NCBI GenBank assembly: GCA_947504035.1
Contig: CANNGA010000003.1
Span: 62,001-126,000, forward strand
Source: an uncultured Flavobacteriaceae bacterium
Lineage (GTDB): Bacteria > Bacteroidota > Bacteroidia > Flavobacteriales > Flavobacteriaceae
Direction: 5' to 3'
Length of the DNA stretch: 64,000 nucleotides
The translations under genes were made by a program, and so were the position numbers. Positions 51,659-61,662 of this stretch are shown here, piece by piece (within the stretch, counting starts at the first letter, position 1; every line of letters begins with the position of its first letter). The notes under the pieces were generated by a model. That model did no database searches. It saw only the letters and a program-made list of their open reading frames with translations, and was not told where the DNA came from.

Positions 51659-53020
51659 CTAAACTGCTAAGGTTAAATTTTCATCAACGGTTTCTATCAC
51701 CTTATCGTTATCGCTAACAAATAATAAACTCAAGGCATATATAAAACCAGGTGCAGCTATTCGCATTGCAGAATGATTAATCGTAAGCAACCAAAAAAAA
51801 TAGAATGAAAAAAACAAGATATTACTACGGTTCTCTACCCTCAAACTAAGGGGGGTTATTAATAATATAGAGAACGCTAATATTCCTAATAAACCGTGTT
51901 CTGCGATTATTCTACTTATTTCATTGTGTGATGCCGCATGGATTCCTGTACGTTGAAACCTTAAATCTTTAACTCTACCTACACCTACGCCTAAAAAAGG
52001 ACTATTTACAAACTCTTCAAACTCCAATAAAAACAAATCTTTACGTCCTGTTGTTATGTCTTTTTTAACATGTCCAACAGCGTTTTTATTAGTATATCTT
52101 TTCTCTATGAATCCATTAGTTTGTACCGTAGATACTACCCATGAGAGTCCTCCCACTAAAACAAAGAGCACAACAGACACTAACATTTTACTTTTATCTA
52201 ACTTATTCATAGACCTGTAACGCATAAGAATAAAAACTCCTATCATTAAAAGTGCCGTAAAAACACCTCCCCTACTAAAGGTTACAATAGCTCTAAATGA
52301 GAACAATAAAATAAGAATTAAATCTAAATAACGAACAAACTTCACTTTACTAAAATAGAAAAATCGAGTTGTGACTAAGAAAGCTCCTAAACCTAATACT
52401 GTAGAAACTTGATTAGGACCAAACCCGCCTGAAGCTGTAAAATTAGACACCGTCCCCGTAGCAACTTCAGATACGTTAGGATTATATGCATATATATATA
52501 CTAAAGTACTAACTAAAGGAAAAATGGCATGATTAACAATGGATTCTAATTGTTCCTTAGTGACTTTAATGCCATAACAATACAATGCAGAAAGCCCAAG
52601 ACAAACAGGGCCACTTAAATTAAATGCTATGGCTTTACGAATATTGTCTCCTACATCTAAAGCATTTAAAGACACATAAATACTAGGTACTAAAAGTAAA
52701 ATATAAAAAAAATAAGAGATTGCTTTTTTACTAAACCCGCTATAAAAAAAACCAATAACAACAAATACAATCACAAGGTATTTATTGGCTTCATAAAATA
52801 CCAATCCTCCTTGCATTCGCAAAAGCACTTCAACACCTAAAACATAGGCACAAGCTTTTATAATTTCTACATGTTTTAGGCGTTTAGGCGCATTGATAGT
52901 CTTGATAAAAAAGAAAAGAACTATACCTAAAAAATAAAGATTTACAAGTCCTTTAAATAGATATATCCCCCCTCCTATTACAACATGTAACATTAATATT
53001 TTTAAATATTTTTCCCGCAT
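51659..53020 (-). CDS. O-antigen ligase/polymerase-like membrane protein (Wzy/WaaL family)
   Basis: A 453-aa protein with about twelve helices and a large periplasmic loop. GRKDLFLLEFEEFVNSPFLG followed by GVGRVKDLRFQR and IHAASHNEISRIIAEHGLLG match the O-antigen ligase domain, where Arg and His of such loops are functional. It may polymerise repeat units or ligate them; these cannot be separated by sequence. It shares one base with the following GT4 gene. Confidence 0.85.
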   Translation of the reverse strand: MREKYLKILMLHVVIGGGIYLFKGLVNLYFLGIVLFFFIKTINAPKRLKHVEIIKACAYVLGVEVLLRMQGGLVFYEANKYLVIVFVVIGFFYSGFSKKAISYFFYILLLVPSIYVSLNALDVGDNIRKAIAFNLSGPVCLGLSALYCYGIKVTKEQLESIVNHAIFPLVSTLVYIYAYNPNVSEVATGTVSNFTASGGFGPNQVSTVLGLGAFLVTTRFFYFSKVKFVRYLDLILILLFSFRAIVTFSRGGVFTALLMIGVFILMRYRSMNKLDKSKMLVSVVLFVLVGGLSWVVSTVQTNGFIEKRYTNKNAVGHVKKDITTGRKDLFLLEFEEFVNSPFLGVGVGRVKDLRFQRTGIHAASHNEISRIIAEHGLLGILAFSILLITPLSLRVENRSNILFFSFYFFWLLTINHSAMRIAAPGFIYALSLLFVSDNDKVIETVDENLTLAV

Positions 53021-54090
53021 TATAATGCTTTATATTTATTAAGTAATGTTCTTAGAACAGCGTCTTTAGAATACTCTTTTTTAACCTCCTTATGAAGGTG
53101 CTCTCCCATTTTAATTCTAAGAGTTTCATTTTCTATTAAACGTTCTATTGCATTTGCTAAATCTTCTGAAGATTCAGCCTTAACAACTAAACCGTTTACC
53201 TTATGCTTTACAACAATTCCACAATATCCAACTTCTGTTACTACTACAGGCAAGCCTGTCAAACCATATTCTAACAAAGCCAAAGGTAAACCTTCTGATC
53301 GGGATGAAAGCACGCCTATATCACAAACATTTAGAATAGCTGAAGTATCTGAACAGCTGCCATGTATAAAAACACTATTTTGCAACTTATTTCGCTTTAC
53401 AAAATTATGAATTGATTTCGAATACGTATCGTTAAAGTCTTTACCTACCAAATGTAAAGTCCAATCTGGATATTTCTCTTGTATTTTAATAAAAGCACTC
53501 AAGAGATTAATGTGGTCTTTTTGTTCTCGTAAATTGGCTAAGCATACTATACGTTTCCCTTTCGTGCTTTTTAATTGTGTACGCAGTTTGGTGGTATTTA
53601 TCGTTGCAAAATTGGGAAAATAATTTACATTTTTAATTTTTAAGTACTTTTTGCACCACGCTACTAATTTTGAATTGACACAAAGCACTTGATTAAAACT
53701 AAAAGAACACAAACGGAGTACAAGTTTAGACCGTTGGTCCAAAAATTCACTCTTACCATAATGGTCATGCCATACTAATTTAATACTAGGATTTAAACAC
53801 TTTATAAGTGTTGCTAAAAAGTAAGACGAAGCATGTGCATGAACCACTGTAATATGGTGTCGATTTACATATTTATGCAGTTTGATAATCGCCTTAACAT
53901 CTAATGTGCTTCTTTTTTCTAAAAAAAAATACCCTACCTCTTTTTCTACAGTTTGTTTTAAAATCCCTTCGGCTCGTGTTACACACAAAAAAGAATGATC
54001 TATATGCGTAACCAATGCATTGGCATAATTTACTGCTACACGCTCTGCTCCACCAGCTTCTAAACTGTCTATAAGTTGTATCACATTCAT
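53020..54090 (-). CDS. Glycosyltransferase family 4
   Basis: 356 aa. VIQLIDSLEAGGAERVAVNY is a classic GT4 opening. GKRIVCLANLREQKDHINLL and SRSEGLPLALLEYGLTGLPV show the nucleotide-sugar site (E-x7-E). Overlaps both flanking genes by a few bases, so it is part of one transcript. Donor and acceptor unknown. Confidence 0.9.
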   Translation of the reverse strand: MNVIQLIDSLEAGGAERVAVNYANALVTHIDHSFLCVTRAEGILKQTVEKEVGYFFLEKRSTLDVKAIIKLHKYVNRHHITVVHAHASSYFLATLIKCLNPSIKLVWHDHYGKSEFLDQRSKLVLRLCSFSFNQVLCVNSKLVAWCKKYLKIKNVNYFPNFATINTTKLRTQLKSTKGKRIVCLANLREQKDHINLLSAFIKIQEKYPDWTLHLVGKDFNDTYSKSIHNFVKRNKLQNSVFIHGSCSDTSAILNVCDIGVLSSRSEGLPLALLEYGLTGLPVVVTEVGYCGIVVKHKVNGLVVKAESSEDLANAIERLIENETLRIKMGEHLHKEVKKEYSKDAVLRTLLNKYKAL

Positions 54091-55208
54091 TGGGGAGCGT
54101 AAATTAATTGTTTTATTTCTGCTTCAAAATAATCTAACGTATAGGTTTGAGACCATTTTTGGGCCAATTTTGACATTACATGTAAATCGTTTTCCATTAT
54201 GATCTTCATTATTTTAGATACTGCCTTTTCTAAATCTAAAGAAATTAGTATCCCTCTACTGCCATTTCCAAGCATTTCGGCGACACATGAGACTGTTGTT
54301 GCAATAGGAATAACACCAAAAAACATGGCTTCTGCTACAGCTTTTGGCCAACCTTCTGATTTTGAGGCCAATATTAAAAAGTGTGCATTTAGTAGCGCCT
54401 GTTTTACCACGTCTAAGGGTTGGTTTCCCTTAAAATGTATATTCTTACTTAATCTGTTTTTTTGTACATAAACTTCCAGTTCTTTCCTTAAAATACCATC
54501 TCCATAAAGCTCTAAATTTGCATCTATATTATTTTTGAGTAATTTTTCTATAATTTTTATAGCTATTAGTGGACGTTTTCCCTTCACCAAGCTTCCCACA
54601 AATACAAATTTTAAAGCTTTGGCATAAGATCTGCCTTTAAAACTCACCTTATCTGTCTCTGTAAATGATGCTGTAAAGAAAGGTGTAATATTTTTAGATT
54701 GGTTTTTCCAGTCGCCATACACCAAAACGGATATGTTTTTGGTTAAAAATGTATTTCCCAATACCCATTTTTGAAATCTATAGCTTAAGGGTTGTTTGGA
54801 CTTAGGATCCCAATTGCCTGCATATTTTGCTGTTTTAGGTGTTTTGGGAAAGCAAACTTGTATAATACACCCTAAAAGCCCCATATTCCCTGGACATCTT
54901 AAATGGATATGATCTGCTTTTTGAAACGCTTTAAATATCTGAAAACAAATTCTAGGTAATGCTAATACTGATTTCAATACATGTAATACCGATGTAAACT
55001 GTATTGATCTCACAGCATTTACCGCTATATTCTCATGTTTATAAACCGTTTCTATTGGTGTTGCTATCCTTTCTGTTACTGGTGCTATTATAGTCGTTTG
55101 ACTTACATACTTCAACCAAATATTCATCTCTCTTACGTAAGGCTCGTAGGCATAAATGCCATCCTGTTGAAGCTTATGAACAACGTGAGATACTATTACA
55201 AAATTCAT
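54087..55208 (-). CDS. Glycosyltransferase family 4
   Basis: 373 aa. The N-terminal domain is less typical (FVIVSHVVHKLQQDGIYAYE). The C-terminal half is a clear GT4: KFVFVGSLVKGKRPLIAIKI, LILASKSEGWPKAVAEAMFF and GVIPIATTVSCVAEMLGNG. It overlaps its upstream and downstream neighbours by 4 bases each. Sugar unknown. Confidence 0.87.
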   Translation of the reverse strand: MNFVIVSHVVHKLQQDGIYAYEPYVREMNIWLKYVSQTTIIAPVTERIATPIETVYKHENIAVNAVRSIQFTSVLHVLKSVLALPRICFQIFKAFQKADHIHLRCPGNMGLLGCIIQVCFPKTPKTAKYAGNWDPKSKQPLSYRFQKWVLGNTFLTKNISVLVYGDWKNQSKNITPFFTASFTETDKVSFKGRSYAKALKFVFVGSLVKGKRPLIAIKIIEKLLKNNIDANLELYGDGILRKELEVYVQKNRLSKNIHFKGNQPLDVVKQALLNAHFLILASKSEGWPKAVAEAMFFGVIPIATTVSCVAEMLGNGSRGILISLDLEKAVSKIMKIIMENDLHVMSKLAQKWSQTYTLDYFEAEIKQLIYAPQ

Positions 55209-56200
55209 GATTCTACTTTTGGCTTATTAAATATTAAGCTCCACCAACCTACAACACGTCCTAAACTTTCCTGAAATGCTGCTTTACGCTGCGTTGTGGT
55301 AAACACATTAGTGAAACGTATTAAGGTTAACAACACTGCAGTTGCATGCCATTTAAATTTAGCCTTCCTATTGGGCTTAGAGTACTTTACTCGCCATACA
55401 TACCAACCGTTTCGTATCACCATTTTACCATATTTATATTGATTTGGTCTTCCTTCCGCATCATGATAATGCTGCAATTCTGCCGAAGTATTTATATAAA
55501 GGTTTCCTTTTTTAGCGATTCTTAATGAAAAATCGGCATCTTCATACAAACCATAACCTTCAAAATATGATGAAAACTGTAATACTTCAAAAACTTCTTT
55601 TTTGTAACTGGAAACACCCCCCATAATAAGTTCTACAGGATAAATTTCGCCTGTAGGCGGTATAAACCCTATGGAACGTGCATGGGAAAACGTTGGTAAG
55701 AATCCTGGAGGGACATCTGGTAATAACCCAAACTTCTTTCTAAATTTCATACGTGAAGGTTCTGCGCGCATCCATCCTTCTGCATAAAATTTTGAGGGCG
55801 TATTTAAGAGATCTGATACTTCCCATTTCACTTCATTGGTAATATATCCTCCTATCGCTAAAGCTGAAGGTTGCTTATAATATGAAGCTATCAAGTTTTT
55901 AAAATAATTTAAGTTTAACACAATATCATCATCTAAAAAACATATAATTTCACTATTCTCAGAAACCTTATTTATGCCATAATTACGTTGTTTCGTTAAT
56001 CCCCTATCATTAGTTCCTACTTTAAAATAGAACAAATCCTTAAAATGAGTTTTCGTTAACAAAACTTCTGTTTTAGCATCTAAAGATCCATCTACAACAA
56101 TAATTTCATTAGGGTATAGTGTTTGTTCCTCAACCGATTTAAGTAATCTTAAAAGCGACTCAGGTCTCATGTATGTACAAATTATTAAACTAAAATTCAT
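55205..56200 (-). CDS. Glycosyltransferase family 2
   Basis: 331 aa, GT-A fold. SLIICTYMRPESLLRLLKSV, then IIVVDGSLDAKTEVLL and IICFLDDDIVLNLNYFKNLI with a D-D-D metal site; GYGLYEDADFSLRIAKKG has the catalytic Asp (ED) of GT2. No membrane helices. It follows the exostosin-like gene by 2 bases. Confidence 0.9.
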   Translation of the reverse strand: MNFSLIICTYMRPESLLRLLKSVEEQTLYPNEIIVVDGSLDAKTEVLLTKTHFKDLFYFKVGTNDRGLTKQRNYGINKVSENSEIICFLDDDIVLNLNYFKNLIASYYKQPSALAIGGYITNEVKWEVSDLLNTPSKFYAEGWMRAEPSRMKFRKKFGLLPDVPPGFLPTFSHARSIGFIPPTGEIYPVELIMGGVSSYKKEVFEVLQFSSYFEGYGLYEDADFSLRIAKKGNLYINTSAELQHYHDAEGRPNQYKYGKMVIRNGWYVWRVKYSKPNRKAKFKWHATAVLLTLIRFTNVFTTTQRKAAFQESLGRVVGWWSLIFNKPKVES

Positions 56201-56202
56201 TT

Positions 56203-57231
56203 CTATGACATTTCAATAAATTTATCATGTATGTGCTTAAAAAAAGAATCTCGTCTAAGGTAATTGCTCCAAAGTGCTCTATTCTCTTTTTGGATATTTT
56301 CAATTTCATTGGTGCTTTTTGATTCATGAAATTCTAAAATTTGTTCTTCAACAGTTTTATGTTCTGAAAGCTCTACAATTACAATATGGTTTTCCCAATC
56401 AATTTCATCACTTAACGGCAACCTACAATCTGTATTTAAAAGTATTGGTATCCTACCAACTGCTAATGTCTCGTAAAATCTAACCGAAAAGTTTCCAACA
56501 CCACGCAAACAAAAAGTATATAAATTATCATAAATATTTGCATAAAATTGCTCTGAACTTTCTTTTTGTGTTAATTCATGATGCAATCCAGCTCTATACT
56601 GATCTCTTAAGATAAAATTAGTTTTTAATTGATTACTATTTTCTAGAATGGCTAAATATTTTGCGCGTTTATTACTTGATGGATAAAACCCTTGTTTGTC
56701 TTCTTTTATCGTATTGGTTAATCGTTTTACAACATATTTAAAATGATTAATATATTCCTTAATATATTTAATGCTTCCAGATTTAGCATGTCCAACAAAC
56801 CCCACTGTAGGCTGCTCTGTTTTTGATAATACTTTAAATGTTGTTTTTAAAAAAGTAGTATACGGATCATTTATAAAAGATGGTATTGTTAAGGTCTTTG
56901 CTCCTAATTCACTATGAAAACCACCTAATCTAAATGTGTAAACATTTTCGATAGACACTGTTAATCCGTAGTCTCCAGCTGTGTATATCCATAAAGGCTT
57001 ATTGTATTTTTTAGCACCTTCTACTAAAGATAACAATGCTGTATTATGTTTAAAAAAGGCACTATAATTTATAGGACATACTACAATATCTGCCTCTTGT
57101 AATACCGTAACTAGTTTATATATGCTTTGTAGTTTTTCATCTTTTATAAATATTAAATCAAATAATAAAGGAAACACCATGCGCCTATAACTATCATTTA
57201 AAAAACCTAAGTCGGTATAAAGTTTAAGCAT
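56203..57231 (-). CDS. Exostosin-like (GT47-type) glycosyltransferase
   Basis: A 342-aa protein whose C-terminal half has FCLRGVGNFSVRFYETLAVG and RIPILLNTDCRLPLSDEIDW, the exostosin-domain signature (R-G-x-G..S-x-R-F-E..G-x-I-P). Such GT-B enzymes are known from heparan sulfate and plant cell wall synthesis and occur in some bacterial capsule loci. The N-terminal half is not recognised. A 190-base gap upstream may hold a promoter of this part of the locus. Confidence 0.82.
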   Translation of the reverse strand: MLKLYTDLGFLNDSYRRMVFPLLFDLIFIKDEKLQSIYKLVTVLQEADIVVCPINYSAFFKHNTALLSLVEGAKKYNKPLWIYTAGDYGLTVSIENVYTFRLGGFHSELGAKTLTIPSFINDPYTTFLKTTFKVLSKTEQPTVGFVGHAKSGSIKYIKEYINHFKYVVKRLTNTIKEDKQGFYPSSNKRAKYLAILENSNQLKTNFILRDQYRAGLHHELTQKESSEQFYANIYDNLYTFCLRGVGNFSVRFYETLAVGRIPILLNTDCRLPLSDEIDWENHIVIVELSEHKTVEEQILEFHESKSTNEIENIQKENRALWSNYLRRDSFFKHIHDKFIEMS

Positions 57232-57421
57232 TATTTCTTCTTATAAAAAGCATATTAAACTCATGCTTTATTGTAATTATTAAAATAGACTGCTTTTTTA
57301 GCATGCTAGATAAAAAATGGTGGCAAGTCATTAAAAACTCTTGAAATTAAATCTAAATTGATTTTTAATCATAGTATGACATACTTTATAGTATTTTATT
57401 AATTTTGATACTTTCATCATT

Positions 57422-58951
57422 TTACAATTTAGTACTCCAATACAAACTTTTTTGCCATTGCTTCGTCATAAGTCTTATGTAGGTGATCGGATTTTTTTTC
57501 CTTTGTTTCTTGAAAAACTTAACAAACAATAAAAATTTAATTCCTTTTAACTGTATCTCATTACAGTATTTCTTATAACCAAGCATGAGTGTTGGAGAAG
57601 GTTTAGGTTGAATCTTTTCTTTATACCACGGCATCTTATGCTCTGTTCTAAAACCACCAATTGGAGCTTTAAGATGGGTTATGTTTAAATGTGGCGTATA
57701 TATTATATCGGTTCCTAGATGTCGTAACTGCATCCCAAAATCGGTATCTTCTCCAAAGCCATGCTCAAACCTCATATCAAAATTTATTGTTTTAAGACTT
57801 TCTGAATGCACTAAACTTGCTCCTGATGCGAATATAGTCGTTTGATGTATAGTGTTGAACGTTTGTTTTTGCCCTGCCTGTAAACAAGAAAACATTACAG
57901 CTTTAGCTCCTAACGTATTAACGGTATAAAACGCATCACTTAAAAATGTTTGGTTAAATCTTATATCATCATCTGCTAAAAAATACCATTTGCTTTCTAC
58001 TAAACGCAAAGCTACATTTCTCGCATTACAAGCTCCTGTTTGTTTAATTACCTGGTGCTTAATATTAAAAGGCCATTGTGCGTTGTAAAGATAGTCCAAC
58101 TCTGTTTTTTCGGTGGTTGGATTTTGTTCTACTATAATAACAGTCTTGGGCAAAACTGTTTGCGCTGCTAAATCCTTTAAAACATCTAATAAGTACCGCT
58201 TACGTCCTAACGTAGGTATGACAACATCTACAGTATTTTCATTGTTAGCATTTGTGCTTGATTTATGTAAAATAGGATTTAAATAATTACACTTGCTAAT
58301 TTTTTTATCAAATAATGATTTCAGAAATGCCATCATAGGCCATTTACCTTCAAATATGATAAAACATAAAAACAAGTTAACCCCCCAAATCCATTTGTAA
58401 TGTTGTTTTACAAATTTGAATAATAGTGTACGAGACAATTCTATATCGTTACACTTTATATCATTTGGCGATAGTAAGTCTGGATTAGAGTAACAAAATA
58501 ACCCTAAAGCCATATTATGCTTCGCTAAGCCCGTTAAATAAAGTGCAAAATTATCAATTACAGGAACTGTCTTTGCAATTTCTAAAAATGTTTCTGCCCA
58601 TATACCACCAACATAACTACTCATTAACCACGTTGGAAAATTAACCTTTTTATTTATATGGGTAAAGGGAGTTTTCTCTACATAACCTATGCTTTTAGGA
58701 ATAGTACATTTTTCAGAAACTTGATAACTACTTAATATATTTTTATGATGAAAAATTTTATAAAGATTACCAGTCTTCAAATGATCCTTTAAACTCTTAT
58801 AAACCCAAATTAATAGTTCTGTAGGATAGCGTTTTGCAACTGCAAACAACACTTCTGCTATATTTCTTTTGTCATTAACACGGATTTGCTCTGAGGTTTC
58901 TAAGACATAAGCCTTAATAACGTTTCGATTATCATGAACAATGATTATCAT
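57422..58951 (-). CDS. Two-part glycosyltransferase family 2 protein
   Basis: A 509-aa protein. From about residue 243 it is a GT2: VDVVIPTLGRKRYLLDVLKD, QTGACNARNVALRLVESKWY, FLADDDIRFN (metal site) and FEHGFGEDTDFGMQLRHLGT (catalytic ED). The first 240 residues are mixed alpha/beta, include MIIIVHDNRNVIKAYVLETS and a pattern repeated in related flavobacterial transferases, and are of unknown role. It overlaps the next gene by 4 bases. Confidence 0.82.
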   Translation of the reverse strand: MIIIVHDNRNVIKAYVLETSEQIRVNDKRNIAEVLFAVAKRYPTELLIWVYKSLKDHLKTGNLYKIFHHKNILSSYQVSEKCTIPKSIGYVEKTPFTHINKKVNFPTWLMSSYVGGIWAETFLEIAKTVPVIDNFALYLTGLAKHNMALGLFCYSNPDLLSPNDIKCNDIELSRTLLFKFVKQHYKWIWGVNLFLCFIIFEGKWPMMAFLKSLFDKKISKCNYLNPILHKSSTNANNENTVDVVIPTLGRKRYLLDVLKDLAAQTVLPKTVIIVEQNPTTEKTELDYLYNAQWPFNIKHQVIKQTGACNARNVALRLVESKWYFLADDDIRFNQTFLSDAFYTVNTLGAKAVMFSCLQAGQKQTFNTIHQTTIFASGASLVHSESLKTINFDMRFEHGFGEDTDFGMQLRHLGTDIIYTPHLNITHLKAPIGGFRTEHKMPWYKEKIQPKPSPTLMLGYKKYCNEIQLKGIKFLLFVKFFKKQRKKNPITYIRLMTKQWQKSLYWSTKL

Positions 58952-60093
58952 TTCAACACTTCTTTATAAAACTGCAAATTTTTATCTGCATTTTTTTTAA
59001 TATCAAAATTTAATGCCACTTTTTGACGTGCTGCAAATCCTATCTTTGCACATCGTGTTTTATCCTGAAACAGTTCGACAATTCTAGAGGCATATGTTTC
59101 TATATCCGATGGATGTACCAGATATCCATTTACACCATCATCTATAAGTTCTTGTGCCCAGCCCAAATTTGTATTTACTACTGGTTTTTGTAATGCCATA
59201 CTTTCTATTGTAACCATACCTAAAGTTTCTGCAAAACTTGGAAACGCGCATACATGTGCATTTTTTATATGTGCTTTAACCTGATTGTAAGGCAACTTAC
59301 CTAAATACTCGACTTGAGCTTTCGCTTTCTTAGAGAAGAGTTTTTGCATTAAAGCAAATGTAGATGGTTCTCCTGTTTTTATATCTACTGCATCTGCTCC
59401 TATAAGTATTAGCTTTGCCTTTGGTTGCAGCGTTACAATTTTATTAAACATTTTCGCCAGTTCTAAAACGCCTTTCTTTCTAATTAAAGTACCTATATAA
59501 AGCAATACATTTTCGTTGTAAACATTAGGACTTTCATTTTCAAAATGCTGTAATTCTAAACCATAATGAATGGTTTTAATAGTTTCAATCTTTAAGCCAA
59601 AAATTTTAGCCGTTTCTATACCTGCGTAAGTCGTTGGTGCTATAAAAGCTTTAGCGTTTTTTAACGCTAATTTTTCAAATACATAGTTTTTAAGCTTTTG
59701 CTTTCTTTTATCTAACTTACAAAAATAAGCATCACTTCCATGAAATCTAATAACTAGGGGCATCTTAAAATTCATAAAAGCTGTTATTCCTGTCCAATCA
59801 GGTGCTTCTATAATATCCAAAGGTGTCTGAAAATGAATATCTTCTAGATAACCTTGAATATGTTTTCTATAAAAATACCATGTTAAAAAACGAAATCGTT
59901 TTGTTTTCAATATATGAATACTTACGCCTTCATCCTCTACCACTTCTTGTGTTGCTTGCTGATATACAAATACGGTTACACGTATCCCTTTAGCCACTAA
60001 AGCTCGTGCTAAATTCTTAATACTAGTACCTATTCCTGCTGCATGAGCTATTTTGGGATGTGGGTATTCTGATGTTATAAAACCTATATGCAA
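58948..60093 (-). CDS. Glycosyltransferase family 4
   Basis: 381 aa. HIGFITSEYPHPKIAHAAGI and GTSIKNLARALVAKGIRVTV open the GT4 acceptor domain. VLLYIGTLIRKKGVLELAKM and AFPSFAETLGMVTIESMALQ with KPVVNTNLGWAQELI form the donor-binding part. Sugar unknown. It overlaps the downstream GT2 gene by 4 bases. Confidence 0.9.
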   Translation of the reverse strand: MHIGFITSEYPHPKIAHAAGIGTSIKNLARALVAKGIRVTVFVYQQATQEVVEDEGVSIHILKTKRFRFLTWYFYRKHIQGYLEDIHFQTPLDIIEAPDWTGITAFMNFKMPLVIRFHGSDAYFCKLDKRKQKLKNYVFEKLALKNAKAFIAPTTYAGIETAKIFGLKIETIKTIHYGLELQHFENESPNVYNENVLLYIGTLIRKKGVLELAKMFNKIVTLQPKAKLILIGADAVDIKTGEPSTFALMQKLFSKKAKAQVEYLGKLPYNQVKAHIKNAHVCAFPSFAETLGMVTIESMALQKPVVNTNLGWAQELIDDGVNGYLVHPSDIETYASRIVELFQDKTRCAKIGFAARQKVALNFDIKKNADKNLQFYKEVLK

Positions 60094-60126
60094 TTTTTAA
60101 AATTTAAGTGTATTTTAATCTTATTT

Positions 60127-60615
60127 TCAATCTTCAAAATTTAGACGGCTAACAACCTTTGCAGGATTACCAGCAACAATTGTATTTGCTTGAACATTTT
60201 TTGTGACTACCGACCCTGCAGCTACAACAGCGTTTTTCCCAATACTTATGGGTTTTACGATTAAACTATTCATGCCTATAAAAACATTGTCTTCGATAGT
60301 TATATTTCCTACATCATACTCTGAAACTCCATTTTTTGTAAAAATAGGATAGTGACATATCATTTTAACTCCAGAGGTTATAAGCACATTTTGTCCTATG
60401 CTAATGGTCGTATTTTCAATAATATCGAACAACACATCTGTACCAATAAACACATTTTTAGCATCTTTAAATTTTATACCACATAACTTCAGGAAAAAAG
60501 GTCTAATTTTAGGAGGAATAAAAAATTGTCTAGACGTATGTAACAATAAAAAATAAAATACCTTTTTAAAAAATCTTATCGAGAAAAAAGTATTCCAAAT
60601 TGGTTTATGAGTCAT
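60127..60615 (-). CDS. Hexapeptide-repeat acyltransferase
   Basis: A 162-aa left-handed beta-helix protein of the LbetaH type. Hexapeptide repeats are visible from about residue 55 on (IENTTISIGQNVLITSGVKM, ITIEDNVFIGMNSLIVKPIS), ending VVAAGSVVTKNVQANTIVAG and NPAKVVSRL, as in sugar O-acetyltransferases of the WcaF/NodL type. It is likely to add an acetyl group to a sugar of the polymer. It lies 6 bases from the GtrA-like gene's stop. Confidence 0.88.
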   Translation of the reverse strand: MTHKPIWNTFFSIRFFKKVFYFLLLHTSRQFFIPPKIRPFFLKLCGIKFKDAKNVFIGTDVLFDIIENTTISIGQNVLITSGVKMICHYPIFTKNGVSEYDVGNITIEDNVFIGMNSLIVKPISIGKNAVVAAGSVVTKNVQANTIVAGNPAKVVSRLNFED

Positions 60616-60621
60616 GATATT

Positions 60622-61026
60622 CTATTCCTTGTAATTAAAAACAAACAACTTACTAGCTAAAAACCTAATAGGCATTACTAAGATTATAGTAAATATAGAT
60701 GCTAGCATATAATTTATATTTAATTTTAAACATAAATTATAAACAATATTCGCTATAGCAAAAAAGAATAGCGTGGTAATAATGAATCTAAAAAACTTTC
60801 CTTTATCATGTTTCGCTTTAAAAAGATATTTCAATTGTATTCCATAAAGCAATACATAATTAATTCCATATGTGATTAGAAAAGAGGTACTTTTATTGAT
60901 TCCTAAAATATCAACTGAAATAAATAGCATTACAAAAATTAATGAATATCCAATTAGACTGATAAGTATATACTTAGAAAAAAGTACTTTATTCGTATTT
61001 ATATATTTTATAAGTTTATGTTTCAA
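60622..61026 (-). CDS. GtrA family membrane protein
   Basis: A 134-aa protein with four helices. LIGYSLIFVMLFISVDILGI and the closing IFTIILVMPIRFLASKLFVF follow the GtrA-like pattern (PF04138). GtrA-type proteins flip polyprenyl-phosphate sugars. Together with the polyprenyl-phosphate GT2 at 61652 and the GT-C-like protein at 62620, it could form a three-component glycan modification unit (inference). Confidence 0.75.
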   Translation of the reverse strand: MKHKLIKYINTNKVLFSKYILISLIGYSLIFVMLFISVDILGINKSTSFLITYGINYVLLYGIQLKYLFKAKHDKGKFFRFIITTLFFFAIANIVYNLCLKLNINYMLASIFTIILVMPIRFLASKLFVFNYKE

Positions 61027-61032
61027 TATAAA

Positions 61033-61662
61033 TTATATCTTTTCTGCTAATACGATAGTCCAAGGGATTGGAGATTCTACAGCGATAACCTTTCCAAAAT
61101 GCTTTTCTACAAACGTAATTAACGATGATTTAGACCAATGATTTAAATGCCCTGGTGTATTACCTAAGTCTTTCATATATTTAAACCTACAAAAATTAAG
61201 TATACGCCATAAAGGTTCATTAGGCACTCCTAATATTAAATATTTTTTTGATATGCGTTTTATTTCCTTTAAGGCTATTTCTGGATAATCCAAGTGCTCT
61301 AATACTTCTAAAAGAAATACTAAATCTACAGCGTGGTCTTCATAGCGCAATTCGTATACACTTTCTTGAAAGAAAGTAATATCCTTATTATTTTGCTTTG
61401 CAATAGGCACTAGTTTTTCGACAAACTCAGAAGCACTTAAATGGGGAACCATTTGCTTAAGCCTAGCTGTAGATCGGCCTTCACCAGCTCCTATCTCATG
61501 GGCAGTATTTACTTCATTTTCGCTTATTTTATCTAAAAGCAGTTTAACCGATTTAAAATAATTCTTTACCAAATACTTGGCCACAAAACCTGTGTTTTCG
61601 TATTTCCCTGAAAAATCTTCATCTTCTGGAGTTGCTACTAAATTATCATAATTAATTTTCAT
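61033..61662 (-). CDS. Class I SAM-dependent methyltransferase
   Basis: 209 aa. Motif I AHEIGAGEGRSTARLKQM, then VDLVFLLEVLEHLDYPEIAL and YLILGVPNEPLWRILNFCRF, and GHLNHWSKSSL, a pattern of methyltransferases in polysaccharide loci. Target unknown. It overlaps the GT2 gene by 11 bases. Confidence 0.85.
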   Translation of the reverse strand: MKINYDNLVATPEDEDFSGKYENTGFVAKYLVKNYFKSVKLLLDKISENEVNTAHEIGAGEGRSTARLKQMVPHLSASEFVEKLVPIAKQNNKDITFFQESVYELRYEDHAVDLVFLLEVLEHLDYPEIALKEIKRISKKYLILGVPNEPLWRILNFCRFKYMKDLGNTPGHLNHWSKSSLITFVEKHFGKVIAVESPIPWTIVLAEKI

